64,000 nucleotides of DNA from Opeltia flavorubescens (Eukaryota; Ascomycota; Lecanoromycetes; Teloschistales; Teloschistaceae), in NCBI GenBank assembly GCA_000442125.1, contig KE546970.1, forward strand, positions 62,001 through 126,000, in the 5' to 3' direction. Numbering within the stretch: the first letter of the stretch is position 1; every line of letters starts with the position of its first letter. Under the pieces are notes generated by a model. The model was not told the origin of the DNA, did not search any database, and saw nothing but the letters and a program-made list of their open reading frames with translations. Made by a program: the position numbers and the translations under genes. Positions 34,692 to 46,082 of the stretch are shown here, in pieces.

Positions 34692-35657
34692 TCAACCCAA
34701 GCTCTTCAAGAATGGCAGCGTATAAACAACCGAAATCCACGCATTCCAGATCACAAAAGTCACATCATCCTCCTCCACCGTCCTCTTCCCTAACACCCTT
34801 CCTACCACCCACGTCGCCAGTGTCAAAACCGGAGCATAACCCCACCACTTCACCTCCCAGAACATCGGAAGCGCCACACTCCAGAACAGCGTGCCAATCG
34901 CAACAGTCCACCTACCCGCTGTATCGCCAATGACCAGGGGAACAGAATGCCGACCACGAGCCGCATCCCCGATTTGGTCGGGGATGTCCTGCATATGGCC
35001 CGTCGTGAAGACAGTCACATACAAGAGGGCAAACCACTGCAGCGCCTTCGCATTAAGAGCATCCCCTCCAATAGCCGTCATAGAAGCCCCCGTGATGAAA
35101 CCAAGGTAAAGACCCGCATTATTCAAATTCCTCGTAATACAGCTGCGATCCGCGAAATGAAGATCATTATACGCGATGCCCAACCCAAGAAGCACAAGCG
35201 AAGGCGTCAGCGCCCCTAGATAAAAACTCGTCGCAAACGCAACCGCATAACCCGCCAGCATGACCTTGAAAGCTGTGTTCGGAGTGAAGACTTTCGAAGG
35301 CATAGGACGCCAGGGTTTATTAGCCGAGTCCTCGATGATGGCATCCTCCTGGCGTTGATTATTGATATTGAAGGGGAAGAGGTTGAGCCAGATCCAGAGG
35401 AAGACGAGGGGGATGCGGTAGAGGACTTGGGTCTTTGTGTCTGCGTCAGGAGCGGAGGCTGAGAATTGGAGGGAGAGGCCGTTGAGGACGCCGACGATGG
35501 CTTTTGGGTAGACGACGGTTTTGAAGTCGGAGGCGGTGAATAGGTAGAGGTTGTAGATCTTGTGGAGGACTTCGGAAGGTAGGGAGCGGGAATGAGGTTT
35601 GGAGAGGGATGTGATTGGGGAGGATCGAGTGATAGTTGTGGTGGTCGTGGTCGACAT
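34692..35657 (-). CDS. UbiA-superfamily integral membrane prenyltransferase / terpene-cyclase-like enzyme
   Basis: A single exon of 321 residues starting at an ATG. Both Asp-rich UbiA signatures are present. The first is NINNQRQEDAIIEDSANKPWRP (residues 97-118) with N97, Q101, E104, D105, N113 and the KPWRP ending. The second is DIPDQIGDAARGRHSVPL (224-241) with D224, D227, D231, G235 and R236. About seven to nine hydrophobic segments surround them, including VLYRIPLVFLWIWLNLF, VMLAGYAVAFATSFYLGAL, LVLLGLGIAY and VLTLATWVVG. UbiA enzymes bind an isoprenyl diphosphate through Mg2+ held by these acidic motifs. This NQ..ED..NKPWRP form resembles fungal UbiA proteins that include membrane sesquiterpene cyclases such as that of the fumagillin pathway. 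Whether this enzyme cyclises or transfers the prenyl chain cannot be told from sequence. The adjacent co-oriented P450 supports a terpenoid role. Confidence 0.85.
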   Translation of the reverse strand: MSTTTTTTITRSSPITSLSKPHSRSLPSEVLHKIYNLYLFTASDFKTVVYPKAIVGVLNGLSLQFSASAPDADTKTQVLYRIPLVFLWIWLNLFPFNINNQRQEDAIIEDSANKPWRPMPSKVFTPNTAFKVMLAGYAVAFATSFYLGALTPSLVLLGLGIAYNDLHFADRSCITRNLNNAGLYLGFITGASMTAIGGDALNAKALQWFALLYVTVFTTGHMQDIPDQIGDAARGRHSVPLVIGDTAGRWTVAIGTLFWSVALPMFWEVKWWGYAPVLTLATWVVGRVLGKRTVEEDDVTFVIWNAWISVVYTLPFLKSLG

Positions 35658-36365
35658 GTTTGAGGAATGTAATATGCTCTATGAGGTCAGTCGGCATTAG
35701 CGATGTATGATNATCAGGTAGAAAAGATTAGTGAGAAGGGACTTCGCTCATGTGTGATGGGCCATCAATGCAAAAGCGAATTCATCATGAAGGCTTGCAA
35801 TGAAGATGAAAAGGAACATACCTACGGAGCTGAGAAGTTCCGTTGAAGGTGGATGTGTGTTCTGAGGCAAAGGCAAAAAATACTGATTGAAGGGATGATC
35901 GAGGATGGATCTGTAGGTTTTCGTCGATGATCAATGATCAGATACAGTGGCAGCAGGTGTGTTGATAAATGAGAGGAATGAACAACCAAGTGCCACCAAT
36001 TCACACTTCACTGCTCCAATTACATCATTGTACATGCATTGCACAATCAATTCTTCAGGCTGAACTGTGGAAATGATATGAATGCGTGTAGATCCGATAG
36101 GAATTGATATGGGGTGATGGAAGGAATAGGATTGCATGAGAGACATGATAAGGCATGCGGCCTGACGCCTCACAACACAGGGATTCGATGTATCGAAAAG
36201 AACGTGTATGAAATACAGACATACATGGTAATGATGGCAGAGACAGAATCGCAGCAGAAAGGCCTGCTACCAGCCCTCTACAATCTACCTGAACTTCTCT
36301 ACTCTCGGGGACTTTAGTTTTGACACTCTGCTCCAACCATTTCTCAACTGCTCATCTAGAATGCA
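35658..36365. other. Intergenic, about 700 bases, between the UbiA-type and P450 genes
   Basis: Promoter of the UbiA-type gene and 3' flank of the P450. Overlapping TGATCA palindromes occur in GATGATCAATGATCAGA near 35925-35941. One undetermined base is at 35712. Confidence 0.45.
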
Positions 36366-38466
36366 TCAAGAACTCTTCTCACGAAGGCTGAAAACCAAAT
36401 CGCATTTCCCTGGCCCTGAGGTGAATACATCCTGGAGTTGCCCAAACATGATCGAGCAATCCTCCTCGGGTGCAAATCTGATAGTGTATTTCCCCAAGAT
36501 CTCGGTCAGGACAACTCTAATTTCGAGCAACGCCAAATGTTTTCCGACGCAGCCGTATGGCCCTACATCGCCAGTCAGCGTGGTAATCCCTTCTTCCAAT
36601 GGATCATCCATACCAAGGCCAAAGGGTCGGAAGGCAGCGCTGTTCTTGACCAGATTTGGCTCTGTGCACCAGCGTTCCGGGAGAAAATCATCAGGGCGTT
36701 CAAAACAACTTTCCACTATCCAGAACGTAAGTATACGCCAACAGATTGGACTAATGGAGAACAAACGCCTTCCAAGGCTGTAATTTGGGACTAGAACCGT
36801 GACATCCCCAGGCACGAATCTCTCGCCAACCATGACACCTTCCGAAGGCGTGTTTCTCAAGCCAGCCGATGGCACGGGAGGATGGACCCGAAGTGTCTCA
36901 TTAATGAATGCATTGAGAAGGGGCATTGATTGAAGTGCTACTGGATCTCGGCTTGGCGTTTGTGTGATCTCATCGTAGATTTTTGCAGCCCAGTCCGGAT
37001 GTTTTGCAAGTCGGTACGTTGCAAATATCAATGCAGCGGCTACCGTTTGACTGCAAAGAATTAACGCTATCGTTTTGTGGAACTCGACTGTAACGTACCT
37101 CCCTGCGATCACTACTGCGATCGAATCTCCTCCCAGGTCGTTCATATCTCGTTGGCCCTCATCCTGACCTCGCCAGTAGTCAATGACGTGTGACATGATC
37201 TCCTAGTGTTAGCTCGTGCTGCCACGTAGTCAGATTGACCTACATCGTTGGATTTCGAAGGTGACTGTGGAAGATTAGTACGTAAATGTTAGGTTTACGG
37301 GCGGCATACCTCAAGCTTTAGTTTGGCTTGATTGACAGACCAAGCCAATAATTCCAACCAATTCTTTGTGAACCCAGGAACAGCAGGAAGGGCGATGCCT
37401 AGATGATAGAGCCAAGGTATGGGAGTCACCCATGCCAGCATAGACATGCCGTGGCGCAGAAACTCCGTTTCGAAATGGGAACGACCTGTCGCCGCCTGTT
37501 CAAAAGATTTCCCGAAGCCAATCTCCCCCATGATATCAAAGGCGAAGTATTGCATCCACGTTGTAACATCAACCGGCTGTCCTGCTCTTTGCTCCAATGA
37601 CCGGTCCAACTCTTTTGCTATCCGAAGGATGCGATCGTGGTATCCTCGGACGGCTGGGTAGAATGTCAACCTCTGCTCTCGTCCTCGGGATCGGAAGTAG
37701 AGATGTACCCTTAATAGAGAGACCATTCTCATATGCCCGGCGGCGCTTGTCATGCTCGGGCTTGGACCGTGTTGTATTCATGGCGGTGAACGGATCGAGC
37801 ATATCATACCAAGCGCTTTTCGTACATCGAGAGCCGTATGCGTGGATGGGTTTGTAAGCTTCGGGACAAAACAGAGTCAGCTCGTTCGGACCTGGTCGAA
37901 GCTGGGATCAGTCAAGGTTCATGATGTGGGCGTTGTAGAATGAGGTCCTGTAGCTCACCAGTGCGTACGATATCCCCATATTTCTGACGCATGTCTTCGA
38001 GCAGAAGGTACTGCTTTGCATCGGCAACGTGGTAGAAGTGCCATAGTTTGGAGACTTTAGCCAGCCACGGGCCGGGAAAGCTGTTCAGTCTATGGAAATA
38101 CAAGCGGTAGACGATAATGCTGCTGGAAAGACCGGATAGGAAGGTCAAGAAGAGTATAGTGATATTTGGGGGCAGACGAGAAGGCAGACTTCCGTGGGGA
38201 AAGAAGTTGCTTGACCAGATACTCAGAAGAATGAAGAGAAAAACATAGAAGAGCGACCCAGCCTGGCGGTGATGCTCTCCTCGAATGAAAATGGTCCAGT
38301 GAGAAGCAGCGCCTGCTACAAGTGCATAGGGGAAGACGATGAGCTCCATTGTAACGAGTTGTTGTTCTGGATCTTCGATGTCGCCAGTTGAGGTTGTCGA
38401 GTGCTGACAATCGTGGGGTCGTGAGTTTGTGCATCCATCTCGAGGTATCGAAATATTGGATTTCAT
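36366..38466 (-). CDS. Cytochrome P450 monooxygenase, microsomal, intact
   Basis: Seven exons close in phase: 38466-37959, 37891-37709, 37653-37310, 37264-37244, 37199-37099, 37050-36767 and 36715-36366. The last intron has a GTTTGT donor; the fourth exon is only 21 bases. The product is 596 residues from the first ATG, or 557 from an in-frame ATG at 38349 (MELIVFPYALVAG), which gives a more usual start. Three to four N-terminal hydrophobic segments anchor it in the ER. P450 landmarks in order: FPGPWLAKVSKLW, KYGDIVRTGPNELTLF, SIKAVRGYHDRI, VTTWMQYFAFDIMGEIGFGKSF, I-helix VVIAGSQTVAAAL (an AGSxT variant of AGxDT), K-helix ETLR, FERPDDFLPERW, and heme loop GPYGCVGKHLALLEIR with the Cys ligand. 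Such GPYxCxGK P450s often oxidise secondary metabolites. Its neighbour is a UbiA-type enzyme in the same orientation about 700 bases away, suggesting that the P450 oxidises that enzyme's product. Confidence 0.9.
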
Positions 38467-40679
38467 ACGAAGAATAGATTACAAAGGATTGATCCTACGT
38501 TGATCGCAAACCCTACCTTCTTGGGTATGTACATCGTGAGATGGCTACGAGCTTATCTGGACTTGTGTAACACGGCACGCCTAAATGCAGAGAGGACATG
38601 GTATGGTATCGTCGCTGCCACACGTCAACGTTGAGAAGGATTTGCAATGCACGTGTAAATGGAGGATGACGCAAGTTCTACCACACCCTACCAAGCCATT
38701 GGGAATCCCTTCAGCGTTGCGACATATCTCATCTCCAACTGACCTGATGCTGAACATATAGATTGAGGATGAACACCGGAGACCTCTTCCACCGTTTGCA
38801 TCTGCTCAACAACGCTCTGGTAGCGTAGAAGAACGCCTGTGTGTGCACTGTGTTCTTCGAGGTAAAGGTACCCAGACCTCGCTTATTAGTCTCTTGGCGT
38901 TGATTGGCACCTGCATCCAGATTGATAGGAGATAGGCTGACGCTAAGGAGCTGATTGCGGCACTCGATTTTGTGTCTGCAGGACATGAAAGAGACCCTGG
39001 ACTGACTCACAGCTGTGGTGTATGGTTCACACATATGCAGACAGTACCTGGTGGCACCGGTTCGTGATTGCGCCGCAATCCGGTTGGACCAATCGTCGAT
39101 TTCCTTGTCCTAAACCCACCCCTGTCAAATACGTTCTCATCGTTGGAACATAATGTCTCTCTAAGCTAGTCATTGATCATAGACCCTAAATCCTTTACGA
39201 AAAAGGAGGGAGTTATGTCACTAGACCCTGAATTAGATGAGCTCTGACTCTCGGAGGGCAAAGATTTATCAGTCAAGTCATAATCCTCCCATCTGTGTCA
39301 ATCCGATGTCATCCCGTCGCAAGCCTGCTTTCCAGCATGAGGCGCAGGGAATCTTTCGATCACGACATCTGCGATGCAATGCATGATCCGGGTCCGGAAA
39401 TCATGGATGCACACGCAGGATTCACAAGGGAGAAAACATAGGAGACGATCGAAGACAGAAATCTTGATAAGGGTCGTAAATTTGATTCATAATGCATTTT
39501 ATACGCCGTTTCCAAATTATAAACACCAGTCGACATAGAGGTTGAATGAAAGTATCTGCTGTCATCCACAATTCTTCGTTTGCGTAAACTCTACTGCCCC
39601 TCTTTACCGAGCCTTCGGAGCATATCGCTCTCCTTTGAAACTACCAGACATTTCAGCTCCATCATGTACTCGTGCATTTGAGGCTACCAAGATACGAATT
39701 TCGTAAATTCCAGCATCCCACAGCATTCCCCATAGACCGCATTTCTTCCAGATATCACCCTCGAGCAGAAATTTGCCCATCCCTACTTCGTCAAAATATC
39801 GGTATGGCGCTGTCCATGACATCTCTTTTGCGTTCAAATTTGAAAGGAGAGCAAATGCACCTACGGAAAATTAGATGCTGCATCCACCCAACCAATGCAT
39901 GACTCATATTTTTCATCTTGAACCCAGTCTTCAGAACGGCATCTTGGCTTTCACTGGCTGTGCTGCTGCTGCTAAAGCTACCATGAATTCTAAGAAGTAC
40001 CTAAAATTATACTGCACGAGTTTGAACATCTTAAGTCACTGGAAGACAATCAGATTTTAAATTATGCATAAGGACCTTTATGGGTGTTTTCAATCACCTT
40101 CCTCGACAGTTGCATGAGTGCATTGAATCAAGGGTGAAACCGCTTGTTCCATTATTGTCCTTGACCAATGATATCTGTCAACGCATATTCCTCAGATCTA
40201 CCATCTGCACAGTCTTTGCCCTCCAAAAAATCCTCTAAAACGCTTAGCCCACGGCTTTACACCGGCGATATACCCCTCCACACTAAGCGTTTCTCAGCTT
40301 TCCCCAATGTCAAAAGTCCAAAGGCTGGCAAAAATGCTCCTTCTGCATGAAGATCATCTTGTCCAAACCTGGGACATTTATATTCTGTTTTGTAAACTCG
40401 GTATATCATCTCTATCCTCCGAGAAGAAAACAGATTCACATCCCAAACCATCATCCCCAACACCCATATCCCACACCAGCCAACCATACCGTAGACCCTT
40501 GCAAAATAAATGGATAGAGGGGGGTGCATTAGCACACGATCATCACAGGCATCGCTAAAAAATCACGCATAATAGCTCTCGACTACCTCCAATAGATCCT
40601 TACCATCGACAGTGTTCACTTACGAATGCTTTATCTAGAAATCATCATATCACTCTCACTATTCTTCCTACCCGACGAC
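38467..40679. other. Intergenic, about 2.2 kb, possibly with one small minus-strand exon
   Basis: Mostly no coding signal. A minus-strand frame at 39604-39837 (…DEVGMGKFLLEGDIWKKCG and LWDAGIYEIRILVASNARV) has protein-like composition. It could be the last exon of a small gene starting near 40000, but I found no convincing splice path. Confidence 0.35.
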
Positions 40680-41318
40680 ATGCCTCCCCCCACCACCACC
40701 ACACCAACCCTCTACTTCGCATTCGGCTCCAACCTCCACCTAGCACAAATGTCCCTCCGCTGTCCCTCTAGCAAATACATCTCTCCCGCCCGCCTGCGTA
40801 ACTACCGGTTCCAGATCAATGAACGGGGATATGCGAATGTCGTACCCTCTGCTGGTGATCACGTGGAAGGGTTGGTGTATGAGCTTAGTGGAGATGATGA
40901 GAGGAGGTTGGATGTGAATGAGGGTGTGCCGTGGGCTTATGAGAAGTGGTGGTTGGATGTTGAGATGGGTTTAGCAGCGGAAGGGGGGAATTTGGGGGGG
41001 ATGGGGGTTGGGGATGTTGTGAGAGTATTAGAGATGGGAGCGGAGGGTGCAAGGGGGCAGATATCCCATGCTCTGGAGGGCCAAAACACGACCCCTCAAT
41101 CCGACATCGCGACGACAGCCAACACCCACCCAAAGGACCCCAAAATCGCCAAGGCTCTCGTGTACCTAAGCCCCCGCTTCCAAACCGACAGTGCACCCCG
41201 GGACGAATACATCGACCGTATGAACTTGGGGATAATCGACGCTCGAAGACTCGGAATGTCAGATTCATATATCAACACGACTCTTCGGAAATACATCCCC
41301 GAAAAGCAAATACCCTAG
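40680..41318 (+). CDS. Gamma-glutamylcyclotransferase-like protein
   Basis: A single exon of 212 residues from the ATG at 40680. An upstream in-frame ATG at 40626 would add a hydrophobic 18-residue stretch and seems less likely, since the family is cytosolic. The family's substrate loop is YFAFGSNL (residues 12-19). It is followed by MSLRCPSSKYISPARLRNYRFQIN, RGYANVVPSAGDHVEGLVYEL and the catalytic-acid region DERRLDVNEGVPWAYEK, where E81 is the expected acid/base. Members release 5-oxoproline from gamma-glutamyl peptides in glutathione turnover. The insert of Gly and Glu between about 95 and 135 is longer and less ordered than in compact members. A C-terminal DEYIDRMNLGIIDARRLGMSDSYI helix is usual in fungal homologues. 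Confidence 0.85.
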   Translation: MPPPTTTTPTLYFAFGSNLHLAQMSLRCPSSKYISPARLRNYRFQINERGYANVVPSAGDHVEGLVYELSGDDERRLDVNEGVPWAYEKWWLDVEMGLAAEGGNLGGMGVGDVVRVLEMGAEGARGQISHALEGQNTTPQSDIATTANTHPKDPKIAKALVYLSPRFQTDSAPRDEYIDRMNLGIIDARRLGMSDSYINTTLRKYIPEKQIP

Positions 41319-42455
41319 TTGAGAAAGGACAGTAGAGGCAAGAGTACGTATTGGCTTCATCAACTCACAGCTGGACTCTAACAAGAAACTCAAAGGGCGC
41401 AAAGGTTAAGTAGGAGTGAGAAGGACATTCTCTCAAAAGCGCCATAGCATATGATGTTAATCCTTCCCGAAACAAATCATTCCCTCGACTCGAGTGGACA
41501 AGACATACCAACCACTCGGTGTATTCTTGGGCTAGCAGGGATATGGGATTCCTGTAGATGCCTAAAAACATCACAAGCTTAAGGAGAAACAGGAAATATT
41601 GAGAATTGGGCAACCGGCCTCCAAACGGGGTTGCTGTGAGATATATGTCCATGCGTGCACACACACATTATCGGATCTGTATAGCGATATTTGAAGATGC
41701 AAAATAGAGACGAGTCATCGGCGGATTATGAGAGTAGAAAGCCCCAAATGATAGAGAAAGAGTCGGAATAGGTCCGTCTAGACGAAAAGGTTTCATCGAT
41801 GAAGATCTCTCGGGCTTGCATGACACGTGAGCGATAAGATTGAATTTCCAACTATTTTTCTTTTTTCAAAAGCCGTGTCAAACAAAAAAGCCACCTTTTC
41901 CAAAGAAAGAGGGGGAAAGGATGAGCAATGTTATCTTCATCAAACGTGTTCCAAGGGCGGCTATTCCAATACTTATCATTCTTCAAGCGATCAGAAAAAA
42001 TTTGAATTTCTACCTCCATTTTCGCTTTCGAATCAATCAATTTTCATGGGAAACCTTTCCGGCCTCATTGACCTCCTTTCAAGACATAGTGATAAAGCTG
42101 CCCGGATGTTGCATTATTATTTTGCTGGGAATCGGGACGGATAAGAAAAACATAGGCAGGCGCACACAAGAGATTATCATCGCCAAAATCTGATAAAAAT
42201 GGAGAGAAAAGAAAGAAAACACACATCTTGGAGCAACGCCATGTCGTACCATTATTCCATCACTCAGAAACGAGGCTCACAAAATCCTAGCAGCACTAGT
42301 AGAGGCTGTATTAATTCGCTGCCCAATAGTCCCCCCTTCCAAAATAGGCTCGATCTTCACATCCTTGAGATGATGCGCGAAAACTGGAATTCAGACAGTC
42401 TACAAACTCTAAGCAAATCCGCAAGAGTGAGAATTTCGAGCTCCGGCAGCGCACC
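41319..42455. other. Intergenic, about 1.1 kb
   Basis: Overlapping short plus-strand frames at 41827-42193 and 42199-42462 show no motif. Nothing else is recognised. Confidence 0.45.
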
Positions 42456-42954
42456 TCACTGAGCTACGGAAGTATTTGAGAGGTTATCTCGTGGCTCCAC
42501 AGCCTCCACCTCTCGCGATTCTTTGAAAGCTTCTCGATAATTGATAGTGACGTAACAAGATCGGCAGTCCCCCGTCCCAACACTCCCGCGCGCCGCTCCA
42601 CCACGATGGCAGTTTTTGTAGAGCCAGTCGATGGCATTGAGGATGATGTGGCCTGTGGTACGGTGATTCCCCTCGCCTTTACGGGCTCGGTAGATGAGGA
42701 AGCAGGTGCCGTAACTGAATTCCGAGCCGCCGGTGTAGGTGGCATCGGCATCGACATTCGCAATGGCCTTTTGGCAATCTTCTTTCTTGGCAGTGAGGAT
42801 GGAGCCTTTGCAGCTAGAGTTGAATTTAGTCTCCGGAGGTTTACAGTGTTCGTTAAGGATGGGATTTGGTTTACTTAGGAAGTAAATACGCCTGCGTTCC
42901 TGCGATAGAAATCACCATGGTGAAGAGAAGGGTAAGAAGAGAGAAGTGGCGCAT
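42456..42954 (-). CDS. Small secreted cysteine-rich protein, 145 residues
   Basis: Two exons, 42954-42875 and 42813-42456, span a 61-base GTAAAC...CTCTAG intron with a GACTAAA branch site. A signal peptide (MRHFSLLTLLFTMVISIAGTQA) leads into a mature domain beginning about NCKGS, then KKEDCQKAIANVDADATYTGG, FSYGTCFLIYRARKGEG, TGHIILNAIDWLYKNC and GSVGTGDCRSCYVTINYR. The six Cys and the 'C.GS...C..AI..i....Y..G..F..G.C.i.y........tG..I......L...C...GS.GT..C..C.VtinY' layout match a family of fungal small secreted proteins. It loosely recalls KP4-like and Ecp2-like folds, but I do not assign either. The gene is compact and intact and would be missed if the intron were not recognised. An antimicrobial or host-interaction role is speculative. 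Confidence 0.7.
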
Positions 42955-44492
42955 GATGTCGGATATGCTGCTAGACGCGTGAAGTACAAGTGTTATAGAA
43001 AGGTAAATGAAGTTTATGTTGTAGGAAGCTTGGAGAAAGAATTGTGATTGTCTACCCAGATAAACGAAATATGGGGGTCAAGAGAGCTTATCTTTAAATG
43101 ACACCACCTAACCCTTTGATGATGCAGGCAGATATGAACGGATCGAGGCATGACCATCCAGAGACAAATGACTCCGTGTAAGCACGGAGCCCACGGAAAC
43201 GACAATGAGAAGTTCGAAGGAAAAGGACACGAATTCCAAGATTCTACACCAAGAGAGGATAAAGCAATGGAGCAAGCTCGTGAATACACGGCAGGATGAA
43301 ATGGACCATACTGTAACAGTGGATGAGGCGCTCAGTGAGACACTAATTCTTGGAGAGATTGACGGAAAAGGAAAGAAAAAGGAGATCACGCAATCGCTAG
43401 ATATAAATGTGGTCAACATTGACGGCGAGCCAGACTCATCGGACCTAATCTGGCCACGGGTACCGTTGGAGAAGACAAAAGGATACCGGGGCCGATGTAT
43501 GGAAACACGCTCAGTGGACCCTCAATATTGAGCTGCATTTTCAGATGCAAGTAGAGCTGCTCATCAGGATTAGCATACTTGCAATTCGCAATCCGAATGG
43601 ATCATAGACATTCCAAGACGCCATTCAAGATGGTACAATCAAAGTTCAAATGGTGGACGTAAGGATGGATTGCTCGGAAAGGAACAAATGGAAGGCGTGA
43701 TGTTGAACGCCAAGACTGGAACGCCAAGACTGGTTTGTGCTCATGCAAGCACGTGACATGATGATAAGATTAGAGCCTCCAAGAATCTCAGCTAGCTATC
43801 ATGTTGACATACCACTACCTTACATTGCCCGGTCAAATCATACTCAACCTCGACGAGAGGGATGAAGGACCAGGATACAGCTTATCATAACCTTATGCAG
43901 CAAAACGGAAGACCGCAGGACATGCCCATAAATGAGACCAATCCTTGATAGAGCTTCCCCGACGGCATTCGGAGAGACTGTAGAGTACCTTGCGGCACAG
44001 TGCAGGATTTGACGTCAACGAACGTTTTCTGACCACCAAACCAACAACAATTGACAACCAGACCGTCCAATTGGTTCATATGCAGTGCAAATACCCATAC
44101 TCGCTCTAGGCTTTCTATCGATTAATGCAACTCTCCATTGAAAGGGTGCCCTTGGCTCCTCCGCCGTTTGCTGCAACGCTCTTCCCGAATGCTCTCGTAT
44201 GCAGGCCAAGCATCTCACGCCACTCCGGATGCGTTTCAGGACTCTATACTTGGGAATTCCATCGATCCTTCCTTCAACCCGCCGCCCCGCCTCCCAATTG
44301 CAGTATAGATACTGAGAATTCACCGTGCCCCTGGGTGGGCCTCGTGCTCATGGCTCGGCTGGAGACGCCTCCAATTCGTTCCTAAAGGCACACCACCTCG
44401 CCCCCTTCCTCGTCGTCCATTCCTACATTCCAGTACATGTGTATGGCGCTCAGTCAGAAGATGCGGTGTTGAACCAACCGCTCAATGTCGCC
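42955..44492. other. Intergenic, about 1.5 kb, with one unassigned open frame
   Basis: A plus-strand ATG frame at 43205-43531 (108 residues, hydrophilic, Lys/Glu rich: MRSSKEKDTNSKILHQERIK at the start) could be a small gene or an exon, but it has no motif. A short direct repeat GGAACGCCAAGACTGG-like pair lies near 43705-43735. Confidence 0.35.
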
Positions 44493-46082
44493 ATGTCGTC
44501 CTATCAGGCTCCGTTGGACAAATCTGGCTTCGACCTCCACGCGGACCAGCGCGGCCGCATCATTGCGAGTTTAACGTCCATTATAGTCGTTACCACCGTC
44601 ATCGTTGCCTTGCGACTCTTGTCGAGAAAAGTTGCCCGGGCTGGCTTCTGGGTGAGCTCTATGCCTCCATCAGAATATACGTCGGAAATTTGGTCGCTAA
44701 CGGTTGTCGCTCGCTTAGTGGGATGATTACATCGCAATCGTTGCTTGGGTATATCTCATGTGGAGTCGCGACAATTGTCAGAAGAGAGACTGATATCTTA
44801 TAGGCTTTTGCTCTCATTGCATGCGTCCTGTGGCTCAAAGGTAGGATATCCGACCAGATTCTATTCTTGACAAAGCTCATCTCAATAGCTCTTGACTATG
44901 GATTCGGGAGACATATCTACATATGGGGAGAGGAGGAGGGTCGGAAGAAAGCACGGGAATGGCTGAAGATTCTCTATACCTTTGAATTCTTCTTCCACAC
45001 TGGCACCACTCTCGCAAAGTATTCCATGTCAGTTTGACCGTTTACTCCAAGTCATCAACCAGGACACGGGGAAGACTGACATTCCAGCCGGTCATGTGTG
45101 AAGCTTAGCTTTCTACTACCGCATCTTCAAAGTCCGGTCTTTCAGGCGTTTGCTCGTTTGGGTCGCAGTCCTCTGCACCTGCAACGTGATCGCGGTTGAC
45201 CTAACCGTCATCTTCCAATGGTATTGTCGTCCGTCTCAGCATCTTTCCAGCACTCACTAAAGAGTCCATCTAGCCATCCAATCCATCACGCGTGGAACCG
45301 ACCTGTCGATGGCAGTAATGGCCACTGTATCAACGAGGATAGATTCTTCATCGGCAGCGGCTCCGTCAACGTCTTTCTCAACGCTTTGGTCTTTATCCTC
45401 GTAAGACATTCTATCCTCTGCAAGTCTCTCGCTGATATTGATGCAACTGCAGCCTATGCCCCTTTTATGGCGTTTGCGCACCACAGTGAGGCAGCAGATC
45501 ATTTTGACGGCCATCTTCACGTTGGCTGGATTGTTAGTCTTCTGAATTACCCCTCGGATGGGATTTGAGCTAACATCTAGCAGTGTCGTTCTCATCAGTA
45601 TCATATGGATCGTCGTCCTCGCCCGCCTCGAATCCGAGGATGTCACCTGTGAGTATAGACTACCGTCTCCATCCGCATATGCTGACGTACCTCAAGGGAA
45701 TTTCATCAACGCCGGAATCTGGTCATCCCTAGAGCCCTCGATGGCAGTCGTCTGCGCCTGTATCCCCAGTCTCCGCCCCCTCTACAGCATGACCGTCCAC
45801 GGCCTCCATCATGCCTGCTCCGTATCAAAGACCAAACTCTCTTCCACAACCGGCAGGCGAACATGGCCCGTCTCAAGGAACAAAAGTAGCAATGGGGTTT
45901 TCAGTCAACTGGACGAGCAGCCGGATGATGTGAAGCCACTGGGTCACGAAGTATCGGTTCATGGGTACATGGGAGCGGATCCGGAGTCGATATCGATTGA
46001 ATTACCGACCCATGGGATCCATGTGAAGACCGAGATTAAAGTCAGTACTGAGGGATTGGAGTATCAGGATCGGTTGTTTTGA
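44493..46082 (+). CDS. Fungal rhodopsin-like seven-helix membrane protein (PTH11-type neighbourhood)
   Basis: Nine exons close in phase: 44493-44651, 44719-44748, 44804-44840, 44889-45027, 45104-45220, 45274-45400, 45453-45532, 45581-45648 and 45697-46082. They give 380 residues. The family pattern is clear once spliced: RIIASLTSIIVVTTVIVALRLLSR, FWWDDYIAIVAWAFALIACVLW, LDYGFGRHIY, YTFEFFFHTGTTLAKYSILAFYYRIF, the long helix LLVWVAVLCTCNVIAVDLTVIFQC, then AWNRP...CINEDRFFIGSGSVNVFLNALVFILPMPLLWRL as separate blocks. It ends with WNFINAGIWSSLEPSMAVVCACIPSLRPL before a polar cytosolic tail. Seven transmembrane helices are expected. Members of this domain family are mostly orphans, found next to secondary-metabolite and surface-sensing genes. 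The eighth intron is 48 bases and in frame, so it is easily mistaken for coding sequence. Confidence 0.88.
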
